Assembly: GCF_947497005.1 (NCBI RefSeq)
Contig: NZ_CANMFF010000001.1
Span: 1 to 64,000, forward strand
Source: an uncultured Ruegeria sp.
Lineage (GTDB): Bacteria; Pseudomonadota; Alphaproteobacteria; Rhodobacterales; Rhodobacteraceae
Direction: 5' to 3'
DNA: 64,000 nt
In this document: one piece after another, positions 15,886 to 23,850 of the stretch
Position numbering within the stretch: position 1 is the first letter of the stretch
How the letters are laid out: every line of letters starts with the position of its first letter
The notes under the pieces: model-generated
What the model saw: only the letters and a program-made list of their open reading frames with translations
Databases searched by the model: none
What the model was told of the DNA's origin: nothing
Program-made: the position numbers and the translations under genes

Positions 15886-16485
15886 ATGCCGGAAATCGAC
15901 TTTTGGTATTCAATCGGCAGCACCTACAGCTTCCTTACCGTGACTCGTTTGGACGATTGGTGCGCCGAACATGACGCCACAGTAAACTGGCGGCCCTTCA
16001 ATGTGCGCACGGTCATGTCAGCTCAACAAAATATTCCCTTCGCCGGAAAGCCGGAAAAATCTGCCTACATGTGGCGCGATATCGAACGTCGCTGTGCCAA
16101 GTATCACATCCACGCCAGCCTTCCGGCCCCCTATCCGATTTCAGATCTGGCATTGGCCAATCAGATCGCAGTTCTTGGAATGATGGACGGATGGGGTAAG
16201 TCCTTCACACAGATTTTGTACCGCATCTGGTTCGAAGAGGGCGTTGAAGCCGGGCACGAAAGTGCATTGTCCGAAGCGCTATTGCGGTGCCAGCAGGATC
16301 CACGGCTGACACTGGCTCGGGCTCGTAGCTCAGACATCACCAAAGCGCTTGAGGCCGAAACTAATGCCGCAGTAAAATTGGGTGTCTTCGGTGCCCCAAG
16401 TTTCGTCGTGAGGCAAGAGGTGTTCTGGGGCGACGACCGTTTGGATGACGCGCTGTCCTGGGCGCGTGTCGGCCACGTCGTCTGA
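15886..16485 (+). CDS. 2-hydroxychromene-2-carboxylate isomerase-like (kappa GST/DsbA fold)
   Basis: This 199-aa thioredoxin-fold protein is of the kappa-class GST / HCCA isomerase type. It begins IDFWYSIGSTYSFLT, where Ser replaces the redox cysteines of DsbA, as in HCCA isomerases that use glutathione. The C-terminal NAAVKLGVFGAPSFVV segment contains the cis-Pro loop and FWGDDRLDDAL closes the fold, both diagnostic of the family. Substrate is unknown: naphthalene-type aromatic breakdown genes are not nearby. GGAGG precedes the ATG by seven bases. Confidence 0.9.
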   Translation: MPEIDFWYSIGSTYSFLTVTRLDDWCAEHDATVNWRPFNVRTVMSAQQNIPFAGKPEKSAYMWRDIERRCAKYHIHASLPAPYPISDLALANQIAVLGMMDGWGKSFTQILYRIWFEEGVEAGHESALSEALLRCQQDPRLTLARARSSDITKALEAETNAAVKLGVFGAPSFVVRQEVFWGDDRLDDALSWARVGHVV

Positions 16486-16529
16486 TCAAAACCCGTCGAC
16501 TTAGAACAGCGCTGCGTTATGTTTCCGGT

Positions 16530-17021
16530 ATGCCCTATACGTGGAATCAGACGTCAGAAACCGAACAAGAGCTGCGGCTCTGGCCGCATAACTCCTTGCC
16601 GCCGCGTGGGGCCATGATCACCATCCTGTCTGTGTTTATGTTTGGCCTGATCCCGCTGTTGGCCATGCTTGGATCTGTCGTCCTGTGGGGGCTATTGCCC
16701 TTCTTGCTGATCACGGTTCTTGGGCTTTGGCTGGCGATTCAGATGAATTATCGCGCCCGTAGTGTGTTCGAGGTTTTTACTCTGTCTGAAACCCAAGCGC
16801 ATCTAGTGCATCACACCCCGGGTAAAGAACAACAGGAATGGTCCTGCAATCGCCATTGGGCACGGCCAGAAATGCACGAAAAAGACGGCCCCGTTCCGCA
16901 CTACGTCACTCTTGTTGGCGATGGGCGCGAGGTCGAGATCGGGGCGTTTCTGTCAGAGGACGAGCGGATCATGCTCTATGACGAGTTGGTTCAAAGACTG
17001 CGCGAACCCGTCGCGCAGTGA
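16530..17021 (+). CDS. DUF2244 domain membrane protein
   Basis: This 163-aa protein has two adjacent membrane segments (about residues 28-70), a conserved Tyr/Arg stretch after them (MNYRARSVFEVFTLS) and a cytosolic C-terminal domain ending LYDELVQRL, matching the DUF2244 family. The family is common in Rhodobacterales and often lies close to ctaD, so a role in membrane or respiratory-chain biogenesis is suggested, but no activity is known to me. The ribosome-binding site is weak. It is convergent with the gatB/Yqey-domain gene. Confidence 0.88.
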   Translation: MPYTWNQTSETEQELRLWPHNSLPPRGAMITILSVFMFGLIPLLAMLGSVVLWGLLPFLLITVLGLWLAIQMNYRARSVFEVFTLSETQAHLVHHTPGKEQQEWSCNRHWARPEMHEKDGPVPHYVTLVGDGREVEIGAFLSEDERIMLYDELVQRLREPVAQ

Positions 17022-17042
17022 TCCTTAATTAAGCTGATTTAC

Positions 17043-17528
17043 TCAGCAGCTTCCATTTGAAGCAGCGCACAGATGGTCTTTGACCATTGGGCCAACCTTG
17101 CCGAAATCCATCTGCCCGGTATAACGGGTTTTAAGCTCTCCCATCACCCTGCCCATATCACGAATGGAACCAGCACCGGTCGCGGAAATTGCAGCTTGAA
17201 TCGCCTTGGACACTTCGTCATCATCCAGCTGCTTAGGCAGAAACTCTTCGATGACGGTAACTTCCTGCATCTCACGCTCGGCTAGATCCAGGCGACCGCC
17301 CTCTTCATAGGCTCGCGCGCTTTCCTTGCGTTGCTTGGTCATTTTACCAAGAATCTCAAGAACTTCAGCGTCTCCGCATCCCTTGACTTCTTCATTCTCC
17401 AAAGCGCGCGCCGCGATATCGCGGTCCTTGATGGCCGCGTTGATCAACCGCAACGTCGACAGACGCTCGGCCGCTTTGTCTTTCATTGCTTGCTTCAGGG
17501 CGGCGTTCACCCGTGATCGCATGTCCAT
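17043..17528 (-). CDS. GatB/YqeY domain-containing protein
   Basis: This 161-aa helical protein is of the YqeY family, related to the tRNA-binding tail of the GatB amidotransferase subunit. Typical sequences are LKQAMKDKAAERLSTLRLI near the start and RDMGRVMGELKTRYTGQMD near the end. It may act in tRNA-dependent amidation or bind tRNA, but this is not established. The ATG at 17528 is chosen over longer in-frame starts; another ATG lies two codons further in. It is divergent from carA, which fits the usual alphaproteobacterial neighbourhood. Confidence 0.92.
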   Translation of the reverse strand: MDMRSRVNAALKQAMKDKAAERLSTLRLINAAIKDRDIAARALENEEVKGCGDAEVLEILGKMTKQRKESARAYEEGGRLDLAEREMQEVTVIEEFLPKQLDDDEVSKAIQAAISATGAGSIRDMGRVMGELKTRYTGQMDFGKVGPMVKDHLCAASNGSC

Positions 17529-17650
17529 ATGGTTTGTCCATCCCCATGACAACGGAACCCCGAACATATCTAAACAAAAAGCATGATACAACCAGAGGCG
17601 AATGCATGTAACCCTTTGAAAAACAACAATAGCCGAAAAATTGAACAGAC

Positions 17651-17680
17651 TTGACCCAAGCGCCCAACCCCCTTAGGTAT
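17651..17680 (+). promoter_or_regulatory. Candidate carA promoter
   Basis: TTGACC (17651-17656) and TAGGTA (17674-17679) are spaced 17 bp apart, resembling a sigma-70 promoter, about 35 bp before the carA start codon. Confidence 0.5.
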
Positions 17681-17711
17681 GCGCCGGTTTACCCTGCAGG
17701 AGAGTCGCGCC

Positions 17712-18878
17712 ATGGCCCAGAACGCCCCGTCCAAGCCCACCGCATGTCTGGCATTGGCCGACGGAACGCTGTTTTACGGCATCGGCTTCGGTGCGACCGG
17801 ACAAACAGTCGCCGAGCTGTGCTTCAACACTGCGATGACCGGATATCAGGAAATTATGACCGACCCGTCTTATGCCGGGCAGATCGTAACTTTTACCTTC
17901 CCCCATATCGGCAACGTTGGCGTGAACCCTGAAGATGACGAAACTGGCGATCCGGTCGCTGCTGGCATGGTCGTCAAATGGGATCCGACCGAGCCTTCGA
18001 ACTGGCGCTCGGCCGAGGAACTCAAAGGTTGGCTTGCCCGCCGTGGCCGCATCGCCATTGGTGGTGTCGACACCCGTCGCCTGACCCGTGCCATCCGCCA
18101 GCAAGGTGCGCCGCATGTGGCACTTGCCCATGATCCTGAGGGCAATTTTGACATCGAAGCGCTAGTGGCGACCGCACGCGGCTTTGCCGGGTTGGAAGGC
18201 ATGGACCTGGCCAAGGACGTCACTTGTGCTCAAAGCTATCGCTGGGATGAAATGCGGTGGGCCTGGCCCGACGGATACACGCGTCAGGAATCCCCGGCAC
18301 ACAAGGTCGTTGCTGTGGATTACGGTGCCAAACGCAACATTTTGCGCTGCCTCGCATCAGCCGGATGCGATGTTACCGTTCTGCCAGCGACCGCGACCGC
18401 TGCCGATGTGCTGGCCCATCAACCCGACGGCGTGTTCTTGTCAAACGGCCCCGGCGACCCAGCCGCAACCGGCGAGTATGCCGTCCCGATGATCAAGGAA
18501 ATTCTGGACACGACCGATCTGCCCGTCTTTGGCATCTGCCTTGGTCACCAGATGCTGGCGCTGGCTTTGGGCGGCCAGACAGTCAAGATGAACCACGGCC
18601 ACCACGGTGCGAACCACCCGGTCAAGGATCTGGACACCGGCAAGGTCGAAATCACCTCGATGAACCACGGCTTTGCAGTGGATGCACAATCTCTGCCCGA
18701 GGGCATTGTGGAAACCCACCGGTCGCTGTTTGATGGCTCGAACTGCGGAATCCGCATGACGGACCGACCTGTCTATTCGGTGCAATATCACCCTGAGGCA
18801 TCGCCCGGACCGCAGGACAGTTTTTATCTGTTCGAGCGTTTCGCCGATGCCATGGAAAAGAAAAAAGAACGGGCATAA
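17712..18878 (+). CDS. carA: Carbamoyl-phosphate synthase small subunit
   Basis: CarA is the glutaminase subunit that passes ammonia to CarB for carbamoyl phosphate used in arginine and pyrimidine synthesis. The N-terminal CPSase small domain (ALADGTLFYGIGFGATG, TGYQEIMTDPSYAGQIV) is followed by the class I amidotransferase domain with the nucleophile Cys in VFGICLGHQMLAL and the His/Glu pair in QYHPEASPGPQD. It has 388 residues, a normal length. The ATG at 17712 is preceded by AGGAG nine bases upstream; an earlier in-frame ATG at 17679 is less likely. carB is not adjacent. Confidence 0.97.
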   Translation: MAQNAPSKPTACLALADGTLFYGIGFGATGQTVAELCFNTAMTGYQEIMTDPSYAGQIVTFTFPHIGNVGVNPEDDETGDPVAAGMVVKWDPTEPSNWRSAEELKGWLARRGRIAIGGVDTRRLTRAIRQQGAPHVALAHDPEGNFDIEALVATARGFAGLEGMDLAKDVTCAQSYRWDEMRWAWPDGYTRQESPAHKVVAVDYGAKRNILRCLASAGCDVTVLPATATAADVLAHQPDGVFLSNGPGDPAATGEYAVPMIKEILDTTDLPVFGICLGHQMLALALGGQTVKMNHGHHGANHPVKDLDTGKVEITSMNHGFAVDAQSLPEGIVETHRSLFDGSNCGIRMTDRPVYSVQYHPEASPGPQDSFYLFERFADAMEKKKERA

Positions 18879-18896
18879 CGCCTGAACTGTCCAGTG

Positions 18897-18912
18897 TTAA
18901 CGGTGCGTTAAC
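18897..18912 (+). promoter_or_regulatory. CtrA-type binding box upstream of the glycosyltransferase gene
   Basis: TTAA-CGGTGCG-TTAAC is a perfect CtrA full site, 48 bp before the glycosyltransferase start codon, the spacing expected if it overlaps the -35 region. It supports CtrA control of the downstream gene. Confidence 0.65.
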
Positions 18913-18923
18913 CTTGATTGACC

Positions 18924-18957
18924 AACCCTGAGCGCAGGTAACTGTGCCAGGGTTTTT
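18924..18957 (+). terminator. Terminator-like hairpin overlapping the glycosyltransferase ribosome-binding site
   Basis: AACCCTG (18924-18930) pairs with CAGGGTT (18948-18954) and the interior GCGCAG/CTGTGC pairs around a GTAA loop, leaving one bulged A; TTTTT follows. The 13-bp stem looks like the carA terminator, but its right arm contains the AGGG that serves as ribosome-binding site for the ATG at 18960. Transcripts reading in from carA would be stopped or hidden from ribosomes, whereas transcripts starting within the hairpin from the CtrA-box promoter would not. Confidence 0.7.
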
Positions 18958-18959
18958 AA

Positions 18960-20837
18960 ATGGTTGAGCTTAATCTTCAGAACTTTACCACTGCAGCCCC
19001 GATCCCGGCGCCCGGGTTTCGGAAACCTTTAGGCAACTGCCTTCTGGAGATCGGGGCCATCACCCGGTCGCAATTGGACCAAGCGTTGAGCTTGCAGGCC
19101 AGGCAGAAGGCGCCGCTGGGCGAAATTCTGGTTGGCGAAGGCCACGCCACCCGCCAAGACGTGTTGGAAGCCTTGTCAACGCAGTCTGGCTGGCAGATCG
19201 CGGATCTTGAACAGATCCCGCCAATGCCCGGATTGTGTGACTTGAAGCCAGTTGAATTCTGGCTTGAACACAATGTCATTCCATGGATGCGAATCGGCCC
19301 TCTGCTACTTGTGGCGACTTCACGACCAGATCGTTTTGCAACCGTTACAGCCGAGATGCAGGATTGCGACTATGCGGTCCTCCCGGTTCTTGCCGCAAGT
19401 CACCAGATTGACCGGGTCATCGCAAAGCAGTTTTCACGACATCTTGCAGAGGCTGCGGAGGCCCGCGTGGATCCAGCGCAAAGCTGCCGCAACTGGACTG
19501 CCGGATCTCGTATCGTTCCAGCGGTGAAGACGCTAGGCGTCTTAACGCTTTTTGCCCTTTTTCCCTCAGTAGGATTATTGGTGTTGTTGGGTGTAACGGT
19601 GGTGACTTTGGTTCTCTTCGCTGTTTTTCGGATTTCTGGTACTCTGGCCTATCTCCACCATAATAGAAGAAAGCAACCCAACCCAACCGAAGCTGCAGTC
19701 GCTTTGCGACAACCTTGTGTGTCCATAATGGTGCCGTTGTACAAAGAGCGGGAAATCGTAAATCCTCTGGTGCAGAGACTGCAACGTCTGACCTATCCGA
19801 AGGCTCTTTTGGACGTCATTCTCGTACTCGAGGAAACCGATGATGTAACGCGCAACGCCCTTGCGCGAGTGACCCTGCCAAGCTGGATTCGTATTGTTGA
19901 GGTGCCCGAGTTGAACGGGCTGACAACCAAGCCGCGTGCCATGAATTACGCGCTGGATTTCTGCCGTGGCGACATCGTTGGCGTTTGGGATGCAGAAGAC
20001 GCGCCACAGCCGGATCAGATCGAGCGTGTTGTGGCGCATTTCACTCAGGCCTCGCCCGAGGTGGTGTGTCTACAAGGGGGGTTGGACTACTATAATCCTC
20101 GCACAAACTGGCGTTCGCGCTGTTTTACCATCGAATACAACAGCTGGTTTCGCGTAATTCTGCCGGGTATCGCACGCATGGGGCTGGTTGTGCCGCTCGG
20201 GGGCACAACCTTCTTCTTCCGCCGCGACAAGCTGGTGGAACTGGGTGGCTGGGACGCCCATAACGTCACCGAAGATGCCGATTTGGGTGTACGGCTTTGT
20301 CGAGCCGGTTACCGGACCGAGATGGTGGATAGCACCACATTCGAAGAGGCAAATTTCCGGGCATGGCCTTGGATAAAACAACGCTCACGCTGGCTCAAAG
20401 GCTTCATGGTTACTTATCTGGTGCACATGCGTAAGCCGCAAGAACTGTATAATGACCTGGGAGCTGCAAAGTTCTTTGGCCTGCAGGCGTTCTTTCTGGG
20501 CACGCTCGGACAATTCTTACTAGCACCTGTTTTGTGGGTCTTCTGGTTGTCGACCCTAGGCTTGGCCAATCCGATGGAACACATTCTGCCGCGCCAAATC
20601 ACGTCCGCACTGATTTGGATGTTTCTGGCCACTGAGATTCTGAGTATCGGGGTTGGAATTATCGCAGTTTCCGCACGTGAACGCAGATTTCTGCTGCCGT
20701 GTGTCCCGACAATGTTTCTTTACTTCCCGCTGGGTGTGGTTGCCGGCTACAAGGCGCTGTGGGAACTTGTAACCAATCCGTTCTTTTGGGACAAAACCCA
20801 ACATGGACAGGCCAGCGAAGACGTTCCGCTGGCCTGA
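18960..20837 (+). CDS. Membrane glycosyltransferase (GT2) with N-terminal MshEN-like domain
   Basis: This 625-aa protein begins with two tandem copies (residues about 23-46 and 52-75) of a pattern close to the c-di-GMP-binding MshEN motif (LG-x2-hydrophobic pair-x2-G ... L-x3-L-x2-Q), but with Pro in place of the first Arg. Two membrane spans at about 190-230 lead into a GT2 catalytic domain: VSIMVPLYKE, DAEDAPQPDQ (metal-binding DxD-like), TEDADLGVRL and KQRSRWLKGF (QxxRW). Three or four further spans follow. The layout resembles NfrB-type exopolysaccharide synthases. It probably makes a secreted polysaccharide under CtrA and possibly c-di-GMP control. The next gene is convergent and only 3 bp away. 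Confidence 0.9.
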   Translation: MVELNLQNFTTAAPIPAPGFRKPLGNCLLEIGAITRSQLDQALSLQARQKAPLGEILVGEGHATRQDVLEALSTQSGWQIADLEQIPPMPGLCDLKPVEFWLEHNVIPWMRIGPLLLVATSRPDRFATVTAEMQDCDYAVLPVLAASHQIDRVIAKQFSRHLAEAAEARVDPAQSCRNWTAGSRIVPAVKTLGVLTLFALFPSVGLLVLLGVTVVTLVLFAVFRISGTLAYLHHNRRKQPNPTEAAVALRQPCVSIMVPLYKEREIVNPLVQRLQRLTYPKALLDVILVLEETDDVTRNALARVTLPSWIRIVEVPELNGLTTKPRAMNYALDFCRGDIVGVWDAEDAPQPDQIERVVAHFTQASPEVVCLQGGLDYYNPRTNWRSRCFTIEYNSWFRVILPGIARMGLVVPLGGTTFFFRRDKLVELGGWDAHNVTEDADLGVRLCRAGYRTEMVDSTTFEEANFRAWPWIKQRSRWLKGFMVTYLVHMRKPQELYNDLGAAKFFGLQAFFLGTLGQFLLAPVLWVFWLSTLGLANPMEHILPRQITSALIWMFLATEILSIGVGIIAVSARERRFLLPCVPTMFLYFPLGVVAGYKALWELVTNPFFWDKTQHGQASEDVPLA

Positions 20838-20840
20838 CGA

Positions 20841-21488
20841 TTACTTCTCGCGACGGCTGGCATCCTGCTTCAGACGCGTCATGAAGGCGATTGAAATATG
20901 TTCCTTGAGCGCGTGCCCCGCCGCCTCTTCATCGCGGGCGGCAATAGCCTCAACAATCCCTTTGTGCTCACTTTGGGCTATTTCCCCCCGCCCCTGTACA
21001 GCCAGCGAAGTGGTCGCCATCAAAGCCATCGTTCGGTGCACCAGATCGAGTTGCTGAACCAGATAGCGATTGTGTGAAGCCAGATGAATTTGCTCATGAA
21101 AGCGTCTGTTCGCCCGCGACAAGGCCGAAGGGTCGTCAATCAGCTTGTCATCTTCGACAACCATGTCTTGCAGAACCTTGATCTCTTCTTCGGTGGCATG
21201 TTTGGCGGCCAGCCGCGCGGCAAGCCCTTCCAATTCACGGCGCACGATATAAAGCTCGGCCATCTGGTTGTGGTCCAGGGATGCCACGATCAACGACCGC
21301 CCGTCCCGTTCAAGCAAGGATTGGGTTTCCAGCCGTTGCAGCGCTTCGCGGATCGGGGTGCGAGACACCCCGAAACGTTCGGCCAATTCGCTTTCCACCA
21401 AACGATCGCCGGGCTTGTAGACACCCACATCGATGGCTTCGAGAATAAGGCTATAGGCGTCTTTGGTAGGGGATCGGGTCTGGCTCAT
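20841..21488 (-). CDS. GntR/FadR-family transcriptional regulator (FCD domain)
   Basis: This 215-aa regulator has an N-terminal winged helix with the GntR signature (YKPGDRLVESELAERFGVSR TPIREALQRLE, read across the helix-turn-helix) and a C-terminal all-helical FCD ligand domain (RRELEGLAARLAAKH, RFHEQIHLASHN, HKGIVEAIAARD). FCD regulators usually sense organic acids or sugars acids and repress adjacent catabolic genes, but no such operon adjoins it here, so its ligand is unknown. Its GGAG lies about 12 bases before the ATG, a little distant. Confidence 0.93.
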   Translation of the reverse strand: MSQTRSPTKDAYSLILEAIDVGVYKPGDRLVESELAERFGVSRTPIREALQRLETQSLLERDGRSLIVASLDHNQMAELYIVRRELEGLAARLAAKHATEEEIKVLQDMVVEDDKLIDDPSALSRANRRFHEQIHLASHNRYLVQQLDLVHRTMALMATTSLAVQGRGEIAQSEHKGIVEAIAARDEEAAGHALKEHISIAFMTRLKQDASRREK

Positions 21489-21588
21489 GGGATCGTTTGT
21501 CTCCTCGTTCGGACATGTCTAGCCGCGTCGGGGGGCGGCGATCAAGTATGGCATTGAAAACGACCGGAACCCGCCCTAAACCCAAACC

Positions 21589-22233
21589 ATGGTCAAACCG
21601 TCCTTTAGTCATGTTACGCAGTGGGTGTTCGATCTGGATAACACCCTGTACCCGCCGCATATGCGCCTGTTCGATCAGATCGAAGTTCTGATGACGGACT
21701 ATGTGGTGCAAACCATAGGTGTGGATCGGGCCGAGGCCGACAGGCTGCGCTCGCATTACTGGCGTGAATACGGCACCACACTGGCCGGATTGATGGCCGA
21801 ACACGATCTGGATCCCGATCCGTATCTGTACGCCGTGCATCAGGTGGATATGACCCATATGGACCCGGACGCTGAGCTGGCCGATCACATTCGCGCCCTG
21901 CCTGGTCGCTGCATTGTCTATACCAATGGCAGCGCGCCCTACGCCGAGCGGGTTTTACATGCACGTGGGCTTTCAGGTCTGTTCGATGCGATCTATGGCG
22001 TTGAACATGCGGGGTATCGACCCAAACCGGAAAAAGCGGCCTTCGAAGCGATCTTCGCTCAGGACGGTATTCAGGCCGAAAAGGCAGCGATGTTCGAAGA
22101 TGACCCCCGTAACCTCGCAGCACCGCACGAGATGGGGATGCGCACCGTTCACGTTGCCCCTGACCTGCATGAGGCCGATCATATTCACCATCACACGGAC
22201 GATCTGACCGCCTTTCTGGCCCGCCTGCGATAG
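21589..22233 (+). CDS. Pyrimidine 5'-nucleotidase-type HAD hydrolase
   Basis: This 214-aa haloacid-dehalogenase-fold phosphatase resembles yeast SDT1/PHM8. HAD motif I is FDLDNTLYPP (nucleophile Asp and acid/base Asp), motif II is VYTNGS, motif III is the Lys in RPKPEKAAF and motif IV is FEDDPRNL. The helical cap after motif I (HMRLFDQIEVLMTDYV) is typical of the SDT1 subgroup, which dephosphorylates UMP/CMP-like nucleotides. The ribosome-binding site before the ATG is weak. It is divergent from the GntR regulator. Confidence 0.93.
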   Translation: MVKPSFSHVTQWVFDLDNTLYPPHMRLFDQIEVLMTDYVVQTIGVDRAEADRLRSHYWREYGTTLAGLMAEHDLDPDPYLYAVHQVDMTHMDPDAELADHIRALPGRCIVYTNGSAPYAERVLHARGLSGLFDAIYGVEHAGYRPKPEKAAFEAIFAQDGIQAEKAAMFEDDPRNLAAPHEMGMRTVHVAPDLHEADHIHHHTDDLTAFLARLR

Positions 22234-22318
22234 CCTGTCACACTGCGACGATCTGATCATTCTGCACCTGCATCCGCGTCCCTATATGCGCTGCAGCGAC
22301 GAACAGATGGAGACCCCG

Positions 22319-22567
22319 ATGAGCGCGATCGACATGCCGCTTCGCCTGCCGGTTTGGCAGCGCCTTTTCTTTGCAATTCCGGTATTCGGGTGGCTGGCCC
22401 GTGACGTGGCCAACGCCAAGCCAGAAGACCTGTACTATACCGCCGGTGCGATTTTCAGCATGTGGGGCTGTTCCATCATGTTGTTCGGACTGCCGGGTCT
22501 CTATATCCCTGCCCTGATGATGGTGCCGCTCATGTTCCTGATTCTCGTCTTGATTTCACGGGGCTGA
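22319..22567 (+). CDS. Small membrane protein, 82 aa
   Basis: The start at 22319 is preferred because GGAG lies six bases upstream, although in-frame ATGs at 22286 and 22307 exist. The protein has an amphipathic N-terminus (LPVWQRLFFAIPVFGWLARD) followed by a long hydrophobic stretch, probably two membrane spans, and ends with a short basic tail. No family is recognised with certainty. It lies between the HAD phosphatase and the UbiH-like gene, all on the same strand. Confidence 0.75.
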   Translation: MSAIDMPLRLPVWQRLFFAIPVFGWLARDVANAKPEDLYYTAGAIFSMWGCSIMLFGLPGLYIPALMMVPLMFLILVLISRG

Positions 22568-22641
22568 AATACGGGACAGGATGTCACTTGGCGCTTGGGG
22601 AAGAACCGAACTAGGTTCTGCACAGAACGATGAGAGGCGCC

Positions 22642-23838
22642 ATGACTGACAGCTGTGACATCCTGATTTCCGGCGGTGGCATCGCCGGTCTGACCGCAGC
22701 CGCCGCATTTGGAACTGCAGGTTTCAAAGTCATCTGCGTAGACCCGACGCCTCCGATCACCGAACGAGATGTAGACGGCTCTGACCTGCGCACCACTGCT
22801 TTCCTGCAACCTGCCCGCGGCCTGCTACAACAGTGCGGTCTATGGGCCCGGTTGGATGCGCATGCGGCGCCGTTGCAAGTCATGCGCATCGTTGACGCCG
22901 GAGGGGACGTTCCCGAACCCCGGGTTGTCCGCGACTTCAATGCAGCCGACTTATCCGAACAGCCCTTTGGCTGGAACCTTCCAAACTGGCTGCTGCGTCG
23001 GGAAATGGTGGCGCGGCTGGCGGAATTGCCCAATGTCGATTTCCGCCCCGGCACCGGAACCAACAGCCTGTTCACCCGAACCGCCGAAGCCCGCGTAGGC
23101 CTGAGCGATGGCAGTCGTGTCAGGTGCAATTTGGTGCTCGCCGCTGATGGCCGCAATTCACCGATGCGCGAGGCCGCCGGTATCGATGTGCATACAACCC
23201 GGTACGGGCAGAAAGCGTTGGCTTTCGCGGTCACACATCCGGTTCCGCATGAGAATGTCTCGACCGAGGTTCACAGATCGGGGGGACCGTTCACATTGGT
23301 GCCTATGCCTGATTGGAACGGTCAGCCGTCGTCCGCCGTTGTCTGGATGGAACGCGGGCCGAAAGCTGTTGAACTTCTGAACCTTGAACCCGAGGCATTC
23401 CAAGCTGCGATGACGGAACGTTCTTGTGGCTTGTTCGGGTCATTGACGCTGGCCTCGCGCAGAACGATCTGGCCGATTATCAGCCAGTCGGCGGAGCGGT
23501 TGGCCGGTGAACGCATCGCCCTTATGGCTGAGGCCGCACATGTCGTGCCCCCAATCGGAGCGCAAGGGCTCAACATGTCTCTGGGTGATCTGCGCTGTCT
23601 GCTGGATCTGGCGCAGGCCCGGCCCGAAGGTTTGGGAGATGCCCAGATGCTGGACGCCTATCACAAAGCCCGCCACACCGAGGTCGAGATGCGCGTCAAA
23701 GGCATCGACCTGCTGAACCGCGCCTCGATGATCGAGGCGCGTCCGCTGCGGGATGTACGGGCAATGGGGCTGAGCGCACTTTATTCCCTGCCGCCCGTTC
23801 GCAAGACATTGATGCAGATGGGCCTTGGCGTTCGCTAA
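22642..23838 (+). CDS. UbiH/UbiF-family FAD-dependent hydroxylase
   Basis: This 398-aa flavoprotein monooxygenase is probably a ubiquinone-ring hydroxylase. The N-terminal FAD-binding Rossmann motif is ILISGGGIAGLTAAAAF; the middle contains VLAADGRNSPMREAAGI (DG motif) and the C-terminal part has AHVVPPIGAQGLNMSLGDL, where the usual GDAAH reads AEAAH. UbiH, UbiF and UbiL homologues cannot be told apart by eye, so the hydroxylated carbon is left open. AGAGG precedes the ATG at 22642; an earlier in-frame ATG is four codons upstream. Confidence 0.9.
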   Translation: MTDSCDILISGGGIAGLTAAAAFGTAGFKVICVDPTPPITERDVDGSDLRTTAFLQPARGLLQQCGLWARLDAHAAPLQVMRIVDAGGDVPEPRVVRDFNAADLSEQPFGWNLPNWLLRREMVARLAELPNVDFRPGTGTNSLFTRTAEARVGLSDGSRVRCNLVLAADGRNSPMREAAGIDVHTTRYGQKALAFAVTHPVPHENVSTEVHRSGGPFTLVPMPDWNGQPSSAVVWMERGPKAVELLNLEPEAFQAAMTERSCGLFGSLTLASRRTIWPIISQSAERLAGERIALMAEAAHVVPPIGAQGLNMSLGDLRCLLDLAQARPEGLGDAQMLDAYHKARHTEVEMRVKGIDLLNRASMIEARPLRDVRAMGLSALYSLPPVRKTLMQMGLGVR

Positions 23839-23850
23839 GGCCCGACCTGT

